From: Moorena sp. SIOASIH | GTDB lineage: Bacteria > Cyanobacteriota > Cyanobacteriia > Cyanobacteriales > Coleofasciculaceae | Assembly (NCBI RefSeq): GCF_010671925.1 | Contig: NZ_JAAHIH010000006.1 | Location: forward strand, 1 to 64,000 | Direction of reading: 5' to 3' | DNA: 64,000 bases | In this document: piece by piece, positions 8,485 to 17,440 of the stretch | Layout of the letters: every line of letters starts with the position of its first letter | How positions within the stretch are numbered: position 1 is the stretch's first letter | The notes under the pieces: generated by a model | The model's input: the letters and a program-made list of their open reading frames with translations, nothing else | Told to the model about the DNA's origin: nothing | Databases searched by the model: none | Position numbers and translations under genes: made by a program

Positions 8485-10242
8485 CTATTCCTGATCACCT
8501 GGTTGATTTTGATCTTTGTGGTCTTTTAGCAGCTTGGTGCGCTTATCAGAACGATTCTGCTTGCGGGATTCCCTAAGTATAGTGCGTTGGTTAGAAGTAC
8601 TAGTCTTCTGGCGCTCTTTGATGGTGCTCAGTACTTTATAAGGGTCCCGTCCATAGTGGGGATACAAGATTGGTAAGTTTTCTTGCTCCTTACCAAGTTC
8701 TTCTAAAACCTGATAATGTTGCTGATCGTTGATACCCAGTTCATCCCGGATCTGCTGGAGAACCTCGAGACTACTAGCGGAATTCACATGTCCAGCTTGG
8801 ATCGCTTCTCTTAGCACCCCTTTGTATACCCCCAAGCGGTATTGTTGGTTAGCACCCGGTAGGGTTTTAGCCAGGATGTGTAATTCCTCAGGTTTGAGAT
8901 CATCGACGGAACGACCTTCCAGAAATTCCGAGAAGTCCAGGGGTAGCTTCTTTAGTTGACGGCGCAACTTGTCTGCCAAACTCTCCTGGGTATATTGGTG
9001 GGAACTACGACCCCAAGTTTGATAAAGCCATAAGCTGCTCACCAGAATCACTACACTCTGAAACAGGAATTGCACTAGGACAGGGAACCGATTAATTTCG
9101 GGACGACCCCCGTAGATGAAGAAGAAGTTAAAGGCAATAAAGGTACAAATGGAAAAGACTCGGTGCAATACCTGCTCGTGAGTGATAGATTGGTTTTTTC
9201 GCCACAGAGCAGCTTTGTATGTCTTCTCTAGCTTGGTACAAATTAGACAACTGAGGGCCACGAAGACAACGAAGGTAAGAGGAGTTGCCACCAGTTTAGG
9301 AATCGCAATCGGGTGATTCATGATGTAAAACCCTGGCTTGAAAAGCGCACCTAACTGATTCTCTTCATGGGTCCAAGCCCCAGACAGGTAATAATCGAAG
9401 TTTCCTGCATACAACCAGTAGTAGACGAAATAGCCAATCACCATGCCTAAATAACCGTATTGGACTAATTTCCGACCAGGCTTAGTCAGTTGTTGCCAGT
9501 AGGCTTTTTCGGAATCGATATCCATACAAGGGGACTTACAACTGATACAGGCACTTTTTTCTTGACCTGTGGTCTTGTCTACGGTGCGGCACATGGACTG
9601 GGTAATGGTTTTTGGCGGTGCGTTGTGAGCTTCAGTGCCAAGCAATCCCCGTGGTCCAGTAAATACCATCTGAACCATGCCAAATGGACAGACATAATGA
9701 CACCAACTTCTGCCACCATAGAGGAATACCATCATCATGGCGGATAAGATAGTCAGGCTCAGAAACAAACCCAGAACCAAGCGGTCAGAGTTAACAAATA
9801 GAATCCGGCAGTTCAACCCGATAAAGAAAATGGCAAACTGCACATATAAATGGTTACGAACCAGCCAGGGATTTTTGCTGATATCCCCCTGTGGCTGTAA
9901 CCCCAAAGCTCTGGGAATTTGGGACAGAAAGTAAAGTGGGCAAATGCGTCGCCAAGTCTCATGACCGAACACCAAAACAATCATGATGGCGCTAGGCACG
10001 ATCATGCCCCAGAACATTCGCGCTCCCAGGGCATAGGGTTTTTCATCTAGGCATACTCCCTGGACTTGAACACATGGGTCTCGGGTGAGTATGGGATCCC
10101 GAAATAGGCTTAATAGATTATCAGGATCAGTTAAATTGTGTGAGATCGGGTCATAAAACAACGAGACAATTAATATTAGCCAACTAATCGCTAGCACCCA
10201 ACGGACTCGGTGCCAACTTTGTTCTGGTACCTTTGACAGCAT
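8485..10242 (-). CDS. Membrane-bound [4Fe-4S] polyferredoxin-like protein
   Basis: The frame extends to a TTG at 10335. The ATG at 10242, eight bases after AAGGGGG, is the best start and gives 585 residues. The first half has about six membrane segments, with Cys-containing elements typical of NapH/CcoG/NosR-like electron carriers: RRICPLYFLS, RSWCHYVCPFGMV, and a soluble insert with CISCKSPCMDID. Two further hydrophobic pairs follow, then a soluble, charged C-terminal region of about 180 residues rich in Lys and Gln, ending in a basic tail. Known relatives pass electrons across or along the membrane to periplasmic or cofactor-assembly enzymes. The substrate here is unknown. The ferredoxin-reductase fusion downstream is a possible soluble donor, which is an inference from proximity. 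Confidence 0.75.
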   Translation of the reverse strand: MLSKVPEQSWHRVRWVLAISWLILIVSLFYDPISHNLTDPDNLLSLFRDPILTRDPCVQVQGVCLDEKPYALGARMFWGMIVPSAIMIVLVFGHETWRRICPLYFLSQIPRALGLQPQGDISKNPWLVRNHLYVQFAIFFIGLNCRILFVNSDRLVLGLFLSLTILSAMMMVFLYGGRSWCHYVCPFGMVQMVFTGPRGLLGTEAHNAPPKTITQSMCRTVDKTTGQEKSACISCKSPCMDIDSEKAYWQQLTKPGRKLVQYGYLGMVIGYFVYYWLYAGNFDYYLSGAWTHEENQLGALFKPGFYIMNHPIAIPKLVATPLTFVVFVALSCLICTKLEKTYKAALWRKNQSITHEQVLHRVFSICTFIAFNFFFIYGGRPEINRFPVLVQFLFQSVVILVSSLWLYQTWGRSSHQYTQESLADKLRRQLKKLPLDFSEFLEGRSVDDLKPEELHILAKTLPGANQQYRLGVYKGVLREAIQAGHVNSASSLEVLQQIRDELGINDQQHYQVLEELGKEQENLPILYPHYGRDPYKVLSTIKERQKTSTSNQRTILRESRKQNRSDKRTKLLKDHKDQNQPGDQE

Positions 10243-10339
10243 AGCTTTAACCCCCTTTTGATCCATTGTGGGAAACAAGTTCAGGCATTGGCAGTACCCG
10301 TTTGGGTACTTCGTAACAGCTAGCACCCAAACCAATCCT

Positions 10340-11625
10340 GAGGATGAGCATTACCCGTCTTTGGGCATAATCTGCTCTATAAGAATAGCAAGAGTTAGGT
10401 CAACCTTTTTGAGTTTTGGTTTGTTGGCAACCTAACTAGCACCATTGATTTTGAATCACTAGTTACTTATCTGGTTGAGTCCACAACTTTTATGTCGCAG
10501 TTGCCGAATTTTTAACATAACTTTACAAACAAAACGCAGATGGTTCTAATCTGACACTTAGGTAGACATAGCTATACTTGCTGTCAGAAGAGTTGCTTGG
10601 AATTGATCGAAAGTACTCTTAGCTCTACCTGATGTGGTTGGGTCAGTTAGCTTTTTACCAGTTGTGAATAGGCTGATAGTTTAGGGAGAGCTTTTCAAAG
10701 AGCTCTGGGTGGTCTCTCTCTGTTGTCTCAATCATCAGCAAACACTGCTCCCATTGGACAGGGGAAGGGGGAAATTCCCTCCGTAACCCTATCGTCAACA
10801 TCGGTGTAACTAGGTGTAATGAATAGGGCTCCATAAACTAGGCGTCAATCACCACTTAGGCGGTTGGCTAGTTAGGATAGCTTGGGCAACTCCTTAGTTG
10901 AGGTTATAGATGGCTCTCAACAGCTCCCAGGAGTTAATCCACAAACTAACCGAATTTTGACAACGAATCATCATAGGCACCCTACTGCTTATATGAATAA
11001 AGGATTTTTAGGTTTGTTTAGCTTCACAGGTAGTTTACCAAAGTAATGCACAAACTTTACTAAAAATTTGCATAAATTTGCTTCAAGCCCTGGTAAAGCT
11101 AAACCAAGGTGGATTTAAATACTTCCCAGTAAGGGATTCAGGAGTCTGATCCCCCTTGGGCTTTGGTTTGGTGATAATCAGCGATCGCATCTTCATACTC
11201 CTGAAGTGCAAAAATCGCCAATCCCCGGTTTTAGTAGCCCCGGAAATGCGAATCGCGAGTAATTAACGAAAAGTGTTAGTTATCCCCATTGATTGTAGCT
11301 TTTGATACCAATTATTTATAACTTAGTATCTAGGAATACTAAGTTTTGATCTCTTCAAGCCATTTTGAAGTGTTTTTCGAAGTATTTCTTGAAAAGAATA
11401 GCATTTTAAAATAGATCCAGAAACCCAATGGTGATTGGGTGCATCTCAAAGTTTTAAATCTATAACTCAGCTATGCAGGGCATTCATGAGGGGAGCCAGT
11501 CCGATCATGGGGTAAACCCCCTCATCAAGGCGCTACCTTGTTGCATCGCTACTCCCGACTCCCTACTCCCGCGCAACCCAAGACGAAAGTCCCTGATCAG
11601 AACTGCTATAGTAATTTAGATTACA
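10340..11625. other. 1.3-kb gene-poor gap
   Basis: No intact gene is supported on either strand. Apart from the decayed TPR fragment at 11155-11250, the stretch holds only scattered AT-rich sequence and a GCGATCGC octamer. It must contain the promoter of the polyferredoxin gene, but no convincing promoter boxes were picked out. Confidence 0.5.
11155..11250 (-). pseudogene. Fragment of a TPR-repeat gene
   Basis: Minus-strand translation gives NRGLAIFALQEYEDAIADYH, a canonical tetratricopeptide helix pair with the Gly, Ala and Ala-Ile-Asp spacing. A stop codon stands directly in front of it, after a Tyr that would itself fit the repeat, and another stop follows about 12 residues later. It is too short to be a gene and reads as a relic of a TPR protein common in cyanobacteria. 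Confidence 0.5.
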
Positions 11626-12123
11626 CTAGGGTAATCTAAAGAATGAGCGCCAGAATGAGCGCCAGAATGAGCGCTTTTTGGGTTTAAGGGTATCGGTCTT
11701 GTCCTGATTAACTGGCTTCTCAGAAGCCTCTACACCTAATTCTGGAGATTTTGACTCTGGGGATTTTCGATTAGGAATGTTTTTGCCCAACTGCCAGTCA
11801 TTGTCCGCCTGCAATAAAACATAGGTAGCCACATTTTCAATCTCCTCCTCAGTCAGCTTTTTCTGGAAGGAGGGCATAGCGTTTTTGCCATTAGTTACCT
11901 GGGTTTTAATTTTTTCCAGGTCATACATCTTATATCGTTTCAGGACAGGTTTCTTCAAGGTTTTATTGGCCATAATCACGTTATTGCCACCGATATGACA
12001 AGCAGCACAATTTTGACTAAAAACCTGAGCTCCCTGAGGGGCATCACCAGCTAGGGCTGGACGTTCTAGAGCAAATGTAAACCATACCGTAGCAGTCAAC
12101 AGGATTGATAGCAGCTTCTTCAA
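11626..12123 (-). CDS. petJ: Cytochrome c6 with C-terminal extension
   Basis: The TTG start at 12123 is preferred because AAGGAG lies seven bases before it. A longer frame to 12144 would place this ribosome site inside the gene. The 165-residue product begins with a Lys-Lys signal peptide ending near ALA. A cytochrome c6 domain follows, with haem-binding CAACH, GGNNVIMANKTLKK, VTNGKNAMPSF supplying the axial Met, and a final helix VATYVLLQADNDW. The protein shuttles electrons from cytochrome b6f to photosystem I or oxidase in the thylakoid lumen when copper limits plastocyanin. Normal family members end near ADNDW. This one continues about 45 residues, with Ser/Pro/Lys-rich sequence and the basic, aromatic tail RSFWRSFWRSFFRLP, created by a DNA triplication. 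Upstream and divergent are petR-petP, the copper switch of this gene in Synechocystis. Confidence 0.92.
   Translation of the reverse strand: MKKLLSILLTATVWFTFALERPALAGDAPQGAQVFSQNCAACHIGGNNVIMANKTLKKPVLKRYKMYDLEKIKTQVTNGKNAMPSFQKKLTEEEIENVATYVLLQADNDWQLGKNIPNRKSPESKSPELGVEASEKPVNQDKTDTLKPKKRSFWRSFWRSFFRLP
11641..11674. repeat. 12-bp tandem repeat inside the petJ 3' end
   Basis: GAATGAGCGCCA is repeated nearly three times in frame and encodes the repeating Trp-Arg-Ser-Phe tail of cytochrome c6. Twelve bases preserve the frame, so copy-number change would lengthen or shorten the tail without a frameshift. Confidence 0.8.
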
Positions 12124-12189
12124 GGGGATTCTCCTTCTGATCAAACAAACAGCAGGCTACAGAGTGGCCTATAATTATTCCCTAGAATG

Positions 12190-12218
12190 ACTGTAAACCT
12201 TAGAAGAACTGCTGTCAA
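12190..12218 (-). promoter_or_regulatory. Candidate petJ promoter with PetR-type half-sites
   Basis: On the minus strand TTGACA (12213-12218) is followed after 17 bases by TACAGT (12190-12195), a good sigma-70-type pair 67 bases from the start codon. BlaI-family repressors bind TACA/TGTA half-sites, and such tetramers occur at 12158, 12192 and 12259. One of these overlaps the -10 box, which would fit repression of petJ by the divergent regulator. The operator itself is inferred. Confidence 0.5.
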
Positions 12219-12323
12219 ACCTAAGAACCAAGACTATAAATAAAGGCAGCAGACCGACTACATATGAATCGGGATAGCCTGGCTGCTCAAAACTTCATAC
12301 ACTATAAATAACCTCTAGCACCC

Positions 12324-12355
12324 AAATTAACCCAAAATTAACCCAAAATTAACCA
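12324..12355. repeat. Direct repeat before petR
   Basis: Three consecutive copies of an 11-base AT-rich unit, AAATTAACCCA with small changes, end seven bases before the petR start codon. They occupy the leader and ribosome-site region, so they may affect petR translation or serve as a binding site. Confidence 0.5.
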
Positions 12356-12362
12356 GTAATCT

Positions 12363-12785
12363 ATGAGTCCTCTGCCCCATCATCGCCCTAAACAACTCTC
12401 CCTAGGTCCATTGGAACGAGAAATCTTGGAGATCATCTGGGTATTAGGTTGCGCTACTGTTAAAGATGTCCATGAACAGATTTTGGCTGACCCCGATCGG
12501 GAATTAGCGTATGCTTCAGTGACCACAGTGCTACGCCGCTTGACCCAGAAAGGTTGGCTGAGTTGTGATAAACGACAGCGTACCTTTTTATGGAGACCCT
12601 TAGTGTCTCGCCAAGAAGCCCAGGTACTAGCAGCCCATGACCAGCTCAATCGCTTTTTAGCCGTAGGCAATCCAGATGTAGTTGCTGCCTTTGCCGATAG
12701 CTTAGATGCAGCCAGTGTTGACCAAATTTCTGCGATCGCACAACGACTGCAAGCAGCTCGTCAAAGGCGGAAGGAGGGAAAATAA
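12363..12785 (+). CDS. petR: BlaI/MecI/CopY-family repressor, PetR-type
   Basis: A 140-residue protein. Residues 12-80 form a winged helix of the BlaI/MecI type (LGPLEREILEIIWVLG, then VTTVLRRLTQKGWLS), and the C-terminal helical part should dimerise. The gene is divergent from petJ and overlaps the next gene, a BlaR-type metalloprotease, by one base (TAATG). This is the arrangement known from Synechocystis, where PetR represses petJ and activates petE. PetP degrades PetR when copper is present. The gene name here rests on domain pair plus linkage to petJ, which together are strong. No petE is in the window. A beta-lactamase-type regulator is the alternative but has no target gene nearby. Confidence 0.88.
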   Translation: MSPLPHHRPKQLSLGPLEREILEIIWVLGCATVKDVHEQILADPDRELAYASVTTVLRRLTQKGWLSCDKRQRTFLWRPLVSRQEAQVLAAHDQLNRFLAVGNPDVVAAFADSLDAASVDQISAIAQRLQAARQRRKEGK

Positions 12786-13723
12786 TGCATGTGGTGATGA
12801 TTATAGCAGCATTAGGGCTGGCTTGCTGGCACAGGCACACAAGCTACCAACTCCCTGGGAGTTGGCCCAGGCGCTGGCAACAGGTACTAGTGCAATTTCT
12901 TGCTCCACCCCTACTCCTCCTAACCACTGCTTTAGCTGTCCTATCCATGGGGCCAAAGGGACAAATGATCGGGTTACGTACCGACTGGCTCAGCTACTGT
13001 CTAGCGCTAGGATTTCTGGGTTGGGCAGTAGTGTTGTGGCTAAAGTTAGCAAGGCTTGGTTGGCAGTCTTTGCAACAAGTTCGTTCCTTACCCCAAATTT
13101 GCTTAATAAATGGGCAATGGCAAAATGGGCAATGGGAAAGGGTTGAAAACTGTCCTGGCTTAACTCCAACCCCTGAATCCCTAGCTACTCAGCCTCAATT
13201 GGCTCGTCTTTTAGACACTCCCATACCCTTTATTGCTCAGATTGGCTTTTGGCAACCGGAACTTGTGGTCAGTCAGGCACTCTTAGAAACTCTTTCATCG
13301 GAACATCTAGAGGCTGTTATCACCCATGAGCAAGCTCACCACCATTACCGAGATACCTTCTGGTTTTTCTGGCTAGGGTGGATTCATCGAATCACCGCTT
13401 GGTTACCAAATACAGAGTCATTGTGGCAAGAACTATTGAGCCTAAGGGAAATCCGTGCTGACCATTGGGCCGCTAAACGGGTCGATGCCCTATTGTTGGC
13501 AGAATCACTGTTGACTATGGTTAGTAGTCCGATGATCACTACGGAAAATTGCTGTGCTCCCTTTAGTAGACCTGTGGCTCCCAGTCGCTTCCAAGAGAGA
13601 ATCGATGCACTCTTGACAGAGCCAGAGTCTGCGACTGGTACTAGCTCCTGGCATTACTCCTGGAATTGGAGTTGGTTGCTATACGTATTGTTACCCCTAT
13701 TGGTGGTACCGTTTCATCAATAA
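12785..13723 (+). CDS. petP: BlaR1-type M56 membrane metalloprotease, PetP-type
   Basis: A 312-residue membrane protein with hydrophobic segments near residues 36-56, 68-88 and 190-205, and a final Trp-rich segment near 290-310. The zinc-protease motif HEQAH is at 181-185, with the distal acidic ligand in LREIRADHW near 220-228, the M56 pattern. There is no penicillin-binding sensor domain, which separates it from BlaR1 and agrees with PetP. In Synechocystis PetP responds to copper and removes PetR, so petJ and petE are switched together. Translation is probably coupled to petR through the overlapping stop and start. The last 20 residues carry an alternating Trp/Ser pattern and no further domain. 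Confidence 0.86.
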   Translation: MHVVMIIAALGLACWHRHTSYQLPGSWPRRWQQVLVQFLAPPLLLLTTALAVLSMGPKGQMIGLRTDWLSYCLALGFLGWAVVLWLKLARLGWQSLQQVRSLPQICLINGQWQNGQWERVENCPGLTPTPESLATQPQLARLLDTPIPFIAQIGFWQPELVVSQALLETLSSEHLEAVITHEQAHHHYRDTFWFFWLGWIHRITAWLPNTESLWQELLSLREIRADHWAAKRVDALLLAESLLTMVSSPMITTENCCAPFSRPVAPSRFQERIDALLTEPESATGTSSWHYSWNWSWLLYVLLPLLVVPFHQ

Positions 13724-13798
13724 ACTTAAGGGCAACAGGCATTACCACAGGCATTAGGCCACAGGCAAAGGGAAAAAAAATATTTTTTTGGGTCTTGA

Positions 13799-13981
13799 CG
13801 TCGCGACATAGTGATGTAAGTATATAAATATATCGCGACAAAAGGAACGAACACACAAAACACTTAAGTAAAACACTTAAGTAAACCGCCTAAGTGTAGT
13901 AACTACCTAAGTGTATTAACCAGTGTATTCACCATTTGTCATGATATCACGATATACCAATAAAAGTATATCGTGACAAAA
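13799..13981. promoter_or_regulatory. Operator-like repeat cluster upstream of the 14044 gene
   Basis: TATATCGCGACAAAA (13829-13843) and TATATCGTGACAAAA (13967-13981) are direct copies 138 bases apart. The second also pairs with TCACGATATA (13947-13956) to form a perfect 10-base inverted repeat. GTCGCGACAT at 13799 shares the core. Between them, CACTTAAGTAAA occurs twice and CTAAGTGTA-type sequence twice more. Spaced symmetric sites just before a gene whose N-terminus may be ribbon-helix-helix suggest autoregulation, which is inference. Confidence 0.55.
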
Positions 13982-14043
13982 TGTGCCAAACTTATAAGAG
14001 GACAATCAGATGTTGCTCTCTCTGGAGCTAGAGGACAAGGACA

Positions 14044-14487
14044 TTGGTTCACAAAAAGACAGATCCCCGGTATGCATTACTGCGAGGACATATTCCCAAA
14101 CATCTACTAAAGCGCTTCCGCAACTACTGTGTGGAACACGAGCTTGACTACAGTGAAGGACTAGAAGATGCGCTGACTAAATTTTTTAACTACCTAGACA
14201 GCAGCAAACTATTAGCAGTTCCAGCACAAACTCCTACCATTGCTGATCTGATTCATGGCTGGAACTTGGAAGAACTATCACGATTAAGTGAAGTTAGCGT
14301 TGAAAACCTGCAAGCCATCATGGAAGGAAACCGACCCACAGATGATGATCTGATTGGTTTGGGTGTAGTGCTATGCAAGAACAATGGTGAACCTTGGACA
14401 ACGGATGAGTTAGTCGAGATTCGCGATCGCTGTTTTTACGGTGTTCCAAAATTGTCGAGCAACAGCGAGTCGCCAAGGATTCAATAA
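14044..14487 (+). CDS. Hypothetical protein, possible ribbon-helix-helix DNA-binding protein
   Basis: A 147-residue protein whose only usable start in this frame is TTG at 14044, after the purine-rich AGAGGACAAGGA. An ATG at 14010 is in another frame that closes quickly. Residues 10-50 (HIPKHLLKRFRNYC followed by a helix-rich stretch) look like a one-strand, two-helix DNA-binding module. Residues 65-105 (LEELSRLSEVSVENLQAIM) resemble a small helix-turn-helix, and the rest is acidic and helical. No named family was recognised. The symmetric repeats immediately upstream would suit a self-regulating DNA-binding protein. No partner toxin is adjacent. Function unknown. Confidence 0.6.
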   Translation: MVHKKTDPRYALLRGHIPKHLLKRFRNYCVEHELDYSEGLEDALTKFFNYLDSSKLLAVPAQTPTIADLIHGWNLEELSRLSEVSVENLQAIMEGNRPTDDDLIGLGVVLCKNNGEPWTTDELVEIRDRCFYGVPKLSSNSESPRIQ

Positions 14488-14624
14488 CCGTGATCGGACT
14501 AACAGCTGCCAATGGTGATTGCTATCAGAGGGGATTTGTTACAGAAATTATCGGTTTTTGAATCGATTTTTGGCTAAAATCAATCCTGCCAGTGACTGTA
14601 CTATGGAAGCCGTCGGTTACTTAG

Positions 14625-14702
14625 ATCAACAACCATAAATCAACAACCATAGATCAACAACCATAGTTAGCCATAGTAGTTAGCCATAGTAGTTAGCCAT
14701 AG
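14625..14702. repeat. Short tandem repeats (ATCAACAACCATA and GTTAGCCATAGTA)
   Basis: Three copies of a 14-base unit containing CAACAACCATA run into three copies of a 13-base unit GTTAGCCATAGTA. They occupy the gap before the 15000 gene and are not coding. Confidence 0.85.
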
Positions 14703-14999
14703 TCTCCGTTGGTCCGGTTTAACTTGTTTAACAGCAACACTCACTACTCAGCGTGTCATTTTAGGTTTCAGTCTTCAACAATGGACAATTTCTTTTTCTC
14801 AGGGTGCCATCTATCAGTTACCACGGAAAGCTTCAATATTGAAGCTCCATCACGCTTAGCGGCCTATGCTCTCAGGCGACATGCTAGTGAGCTGGCTGTA
14901 TCTGCTCAAAAACTCAGGCTTCAACGGGCTATTGTATCTTGGCCCGGATGCGAGCGACCTTACCAAATTCCCACCTCCATACTCAGGAGCCAGACAACT

Positions 15000-15431
15000 A
15001 TGACCGGACCAATACCCCAAAACGGAACCTATTTGCTAGGAGCCAACTACCTTCGTGTTAATGATTTTATCAAAGAAAAGCGTGAACAAGGTCTAATTGT
15101 AGTAATTACGTCAATGTGGAATGATGTTTGCTTACATACCAATGACCTACTTGCACCGGAGCGGGGTATTCTCCAACCCCATCAGTGGACTGGCTTTAAT
15201 TATCGCTACTTGTGGCGTGATAGTCGGGATGACTATAACGAACTAATTGATCGATTGACTCGGGAGCGTTACATTCCCAAATTCCAGTACACCCTCAGGC
15301 GTCCCGATGGCACATTAGGCCGCTATGAGACCGATTATTACCTGGTAGAGGATTATCTGAACGTACCAGTGCGCATTGGTGTCAGCGATGTCAATGCTTG
15401 GGAACTGATATCAGAACCCTTAGCAAGTTAG
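15000..15431 (+). CDS. Hypothetical protein
   Basis: A 143-residue protein from the ATG at 15000, preceded by CAGGAG. The frame is open back to a TTG at 14709, but the added 97 residues have irregular composition and overlap the repeats, so they are probably not translated. The product is soluble, acidic-basic mixed, with WNDVCLHTND, a central aromatic stretch and a C-terminal FQYTLRRPDGTLGRYETDYY segment. That segment resembles the strand pairs at the end of PAS domains. This similarity is weak and could be chance. No neighbour suggests a role. Confidence 0.55.
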   Translation: MTGPIPQNGTYLLGANYLRVNDFIKEKREQGLIVVITSMWNDVCLHTNDLLAPERGILQPHQWTGFNYRYLWRDSRDDYNELIDRLTRERYIPKFQYTLRRPDGTLGRYETDYYLVEDYLNVPVRIGVSDVNAWELISEPLAS

Positions 15432-15533
15432 TTTCCATTTAGTTTCCATTTTCTATCAGCCATCACTCACCACCAAGACTTAAAATCTTTGATCCTGTTA
15501 CCTAGGTAAGCGGCTTGCCGCTTAAGGATTGAC

Positions 15534-15563
15534 CTTGGCCTTTAGGCCACGCTACGCGAACGA
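15534..15563. repeat. Dispersed GGCCACGCTACGCGAAC palindromic repeat
   Basis: GGCCTTTAGGCC is followed by ACGCTACGCGAAC. The same unit, in either orientation, occurs at 30131-30359 (five times), 37599, 43823, 52019 and 57354. It is a short mobile or conversion-prone cyanobacterial repeat. Confidence 0.85.
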
Positions 15564-15699
15564 TAAGGTATTACCTAACTTACTTGACCGGTCAATTAAC
15601 TACACTCATTCAATAACTCATCGCTGAATCTTTAGGTCTACTTGAGCTAGGTAGCCAACAGCGATTTATTTCCCTAAAACTGTTTGCCAACAAATAACT

Positions 15700-16068
15700 A
15701 TGCACAACCAATCAATTAATTCGGTGCCTTCTGGCAATCAAAACTCTCAAGCCAGCACTAGTGGTTTGGTGAATTATCCAACTCGGAATCATAATGAAAA
15801 GCAGCCGATAGTAAGGGGAGGGTATGTTTTTGCTCTGATTGTGGCGATGATTTTGGGATTCCAGTCACTGGAAGCTTCCTATGAACGGGTAAATGGTCAG
15901 GAAAATATTTCTTTTGCGACCAAGTCGGCTCCTTCTAGTCTCTTAGTGAGTGGGTTAACCTTGATTGGCTTGGGGCTAGGTATTGAAATTGATAAATCTA
16001 CAATCTTCTCCAAAGGCAAAGGAATAATTCAACTGCTAGTAAATTCCTCTATGGATGAAGAGGATTAA
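15700..16068 (+). CDS. Hypothetical membrane protein
   Basis: A 122-residue protein from an ATG at 15700. The first 40 residues are polar and Asn/Ser/Gln-rich. Hydrophobic segments lie near residues 43-60 (GYVFALIVAMILGFQ) and 82-99 (LLVSGLTLIGLGLGI), separated by about 25 polar residues. This makes a hairpin in the membrane with both ends on one side. The C-terminus is acidic. No family was recognised and no operon partner is near. Confidence 0.6.
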   Translation: MHNQSINSVPSGNQNSQASTSGLVNYPTRNHNEKQPIVRGGYVFALIVAMILGFQSLEASYERVNGQENISFATKSAPSSLLVSGLTLIGLGLGIEIDKSTIFSKGKGIIQLLVNSSMDEED

Positions 16069-16114
16069 TATCATCTCTATTACCATCGGTACTGTAAAAG
16101 TATAAAGCTTCGGT

Positions 16115-16158
16115 AATCGGTAATTGCTAATTGCTAATTGCTAATTGCTAATTGTAAT
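16115..16158. repeat. TAATTGC heptamer array
   Basis: About four copies of TAATTGC after GGTAATCGG, another 7-base tandem family in a gene gap. Confidence 0.85.
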
Positions 16159-16289
16159 TACTCCCGAGTCATTACTCATCACCCATTACCAAAAAAACGT
16201 TCAATTCCATAATTGACGTACTGATTAGTCAAGATTTATGGTTTAGTTAGTTGTTTAGTTAGTCACCGGTTGAGTCCCAATTTCATAAG

Positions 16290-16435
16290 GAAGACTATCT
16301 CAGCTATCTATCTCAGCTATCTATCTCAGCTATCTATCTCAGCTATCTATCTTAGCTATCTATCTCAGCTATCTATCTCAGCTATCTATCTCAGCATCTA
16401 TCTTAGCTGTATATCTCAGCTATCTATCTCAACTA
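16290..16435. repeat. 13-bp tandem array (CTATCTATCTCAG)
   Basis: About ten copies of a 13-base unit with minor changes. The unit is not a multiple of three, so a frame reading through it shows a long-period pattern of Ser, Ile, Tyr and Leu. That frame is not considered a gene. Confidence 0.9.
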
Positions 16436-16540
16436 GAAGAAGCTGCTGGCTAGTTTGCAATTAGTCAATAGCATTTATTCAGGGTTGCCAACACCTTTAC
16501 AAAGGGTGTTAAATCTACTACTACTTCTAAAATTAATTGT

Positions 16541-17224
16541 ATGACAGTTCTAGATTATTATAGTAAACTTGACTCTAGAAAGCAATGGCTGCACATCACT
16601 AAACAATGGATCCAAGGGATTCTAGGAAGAAAAATAGAACAGTACTATACCCCTGTAGTGATCCGACAGCTGCCAGGAAAAGGCTGTAAGTTGTTGCTTC
16701 TGGAAAGAAACACACCGGGAGCTGTCAGCACATGGCGATTTAACTGTGAGCTGCTCCAAAGACAATACTTGCTAATTACTCTAGATAACCTAGCGGATTT
16801 AGATAGATATCTCCAGAGAAGCAATCGCCAAAGAAAACCAGGTAACACGAAAAGAGAAATTGTTAATTTACCGATTAGGAATGTCTCTCATCGCATCGGT
16901 ATTAGCCTAATTGACCCCTTAAAAAAACAAGAGTGGATTGGGGTATGGGATTTAAACCTAATCGACGATTGGTCAACTTATCACGCAGAAGATTATAAGG
17001 CAGAGCAACTTGTATTATACCTCGGTCGTCGCCTGATTAGTTCCTATGAGTTTATGCCCGACTTTTTTGAGCAACAGATTACCGAAAAGCAATGGTGGCA
17101 ACAGCGTATTATGACTTTGTGCAAAGCAGATTTTACCAAAGATCACGATGTTAATATTACACCACTGTCAGGAACAAAACACAGGACGTCAAACTTAATT
17201 GAGTTCAGAAGAAAAGTAGGATGA
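16541..17224 (+). CDS. Hypothetical protein
   Basis: A 227-residue, basic, soluble protein without a signal peptide or membrane segment. It is Trp-rich (about nine Trp), with a central stretch of strands including WIGVWDLNLIDDW and a Lys/Arg-rich segment near 94-105. No recognised motif or catalytic signature could be found. The start ATG at 16541 has no good ribosome site. The neighbours are repeats and transposase remains, so it may be accessory DNA. Function unknown. Confidence 0.6.
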   Translation: MTVLDYYSKLDSRKQWLHITKQWIQGILGRKIEQYYTPVVIRQLPGKGCKLLLLERNTPGAVSTWRFNCELLQRQYLLITLDNLADLDRYLQRSNRQRKPGNTKREIVNLPIRNVSHRIGISLIDPLKKQEWIGVWDLNLIDDWSTYHAEDYKAEQLVLYLGRRLISSYEFMPDFFEQQITEKQWWQQRIMTLCKADFTKDHDVNITPLSGTKHRTSNLIEFRRKVG

Positions 17225-17279
17225 GCTGATACCTACTTCACTAGGTTAATCTAGTTAACTGCCACGGCTCTAAGTAACT

Positions 17280-17335
17280 GATTTATTGCTGACGGTTAAC
17301 GGTTGAGGGTTGAGGGTTGACTGTTAACCCTCAAC
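17280..17335. repeat. GGTTGAG heptamer repeat with inverted partner
   Basis: GGTTAACGGTTGAGGGTTGAGGG is followed closely by CTGTTAACCCTCAAC, giving three heptamers plus an inverted copy that can fold back. Confidence 0.65.
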
Positions 17336-17440
17336 AGCCAGAAAGATGGTAACGGTACTTAAACAAGTATTTAGCTAAAAATAAGGTATAATATATAATA
17401 TACATAGCTTTCACGTCGTGATAGTGAAGGGCTCACTCCC

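Noticed and set aside
14709..14999. Upstream extension of the 15000 hypothetical gene
   Set aside because: TTG start, odd composition, overlap with repeats; an ATG with CAGGAG follows at 15000.
16270..16464. 64-codon frame over the CTATCTATCTCAG array
   Set aside because: Its product is a repeat of Ser-Ile-Tyr-Leu caused by the 13-base unit, with no conserved features.
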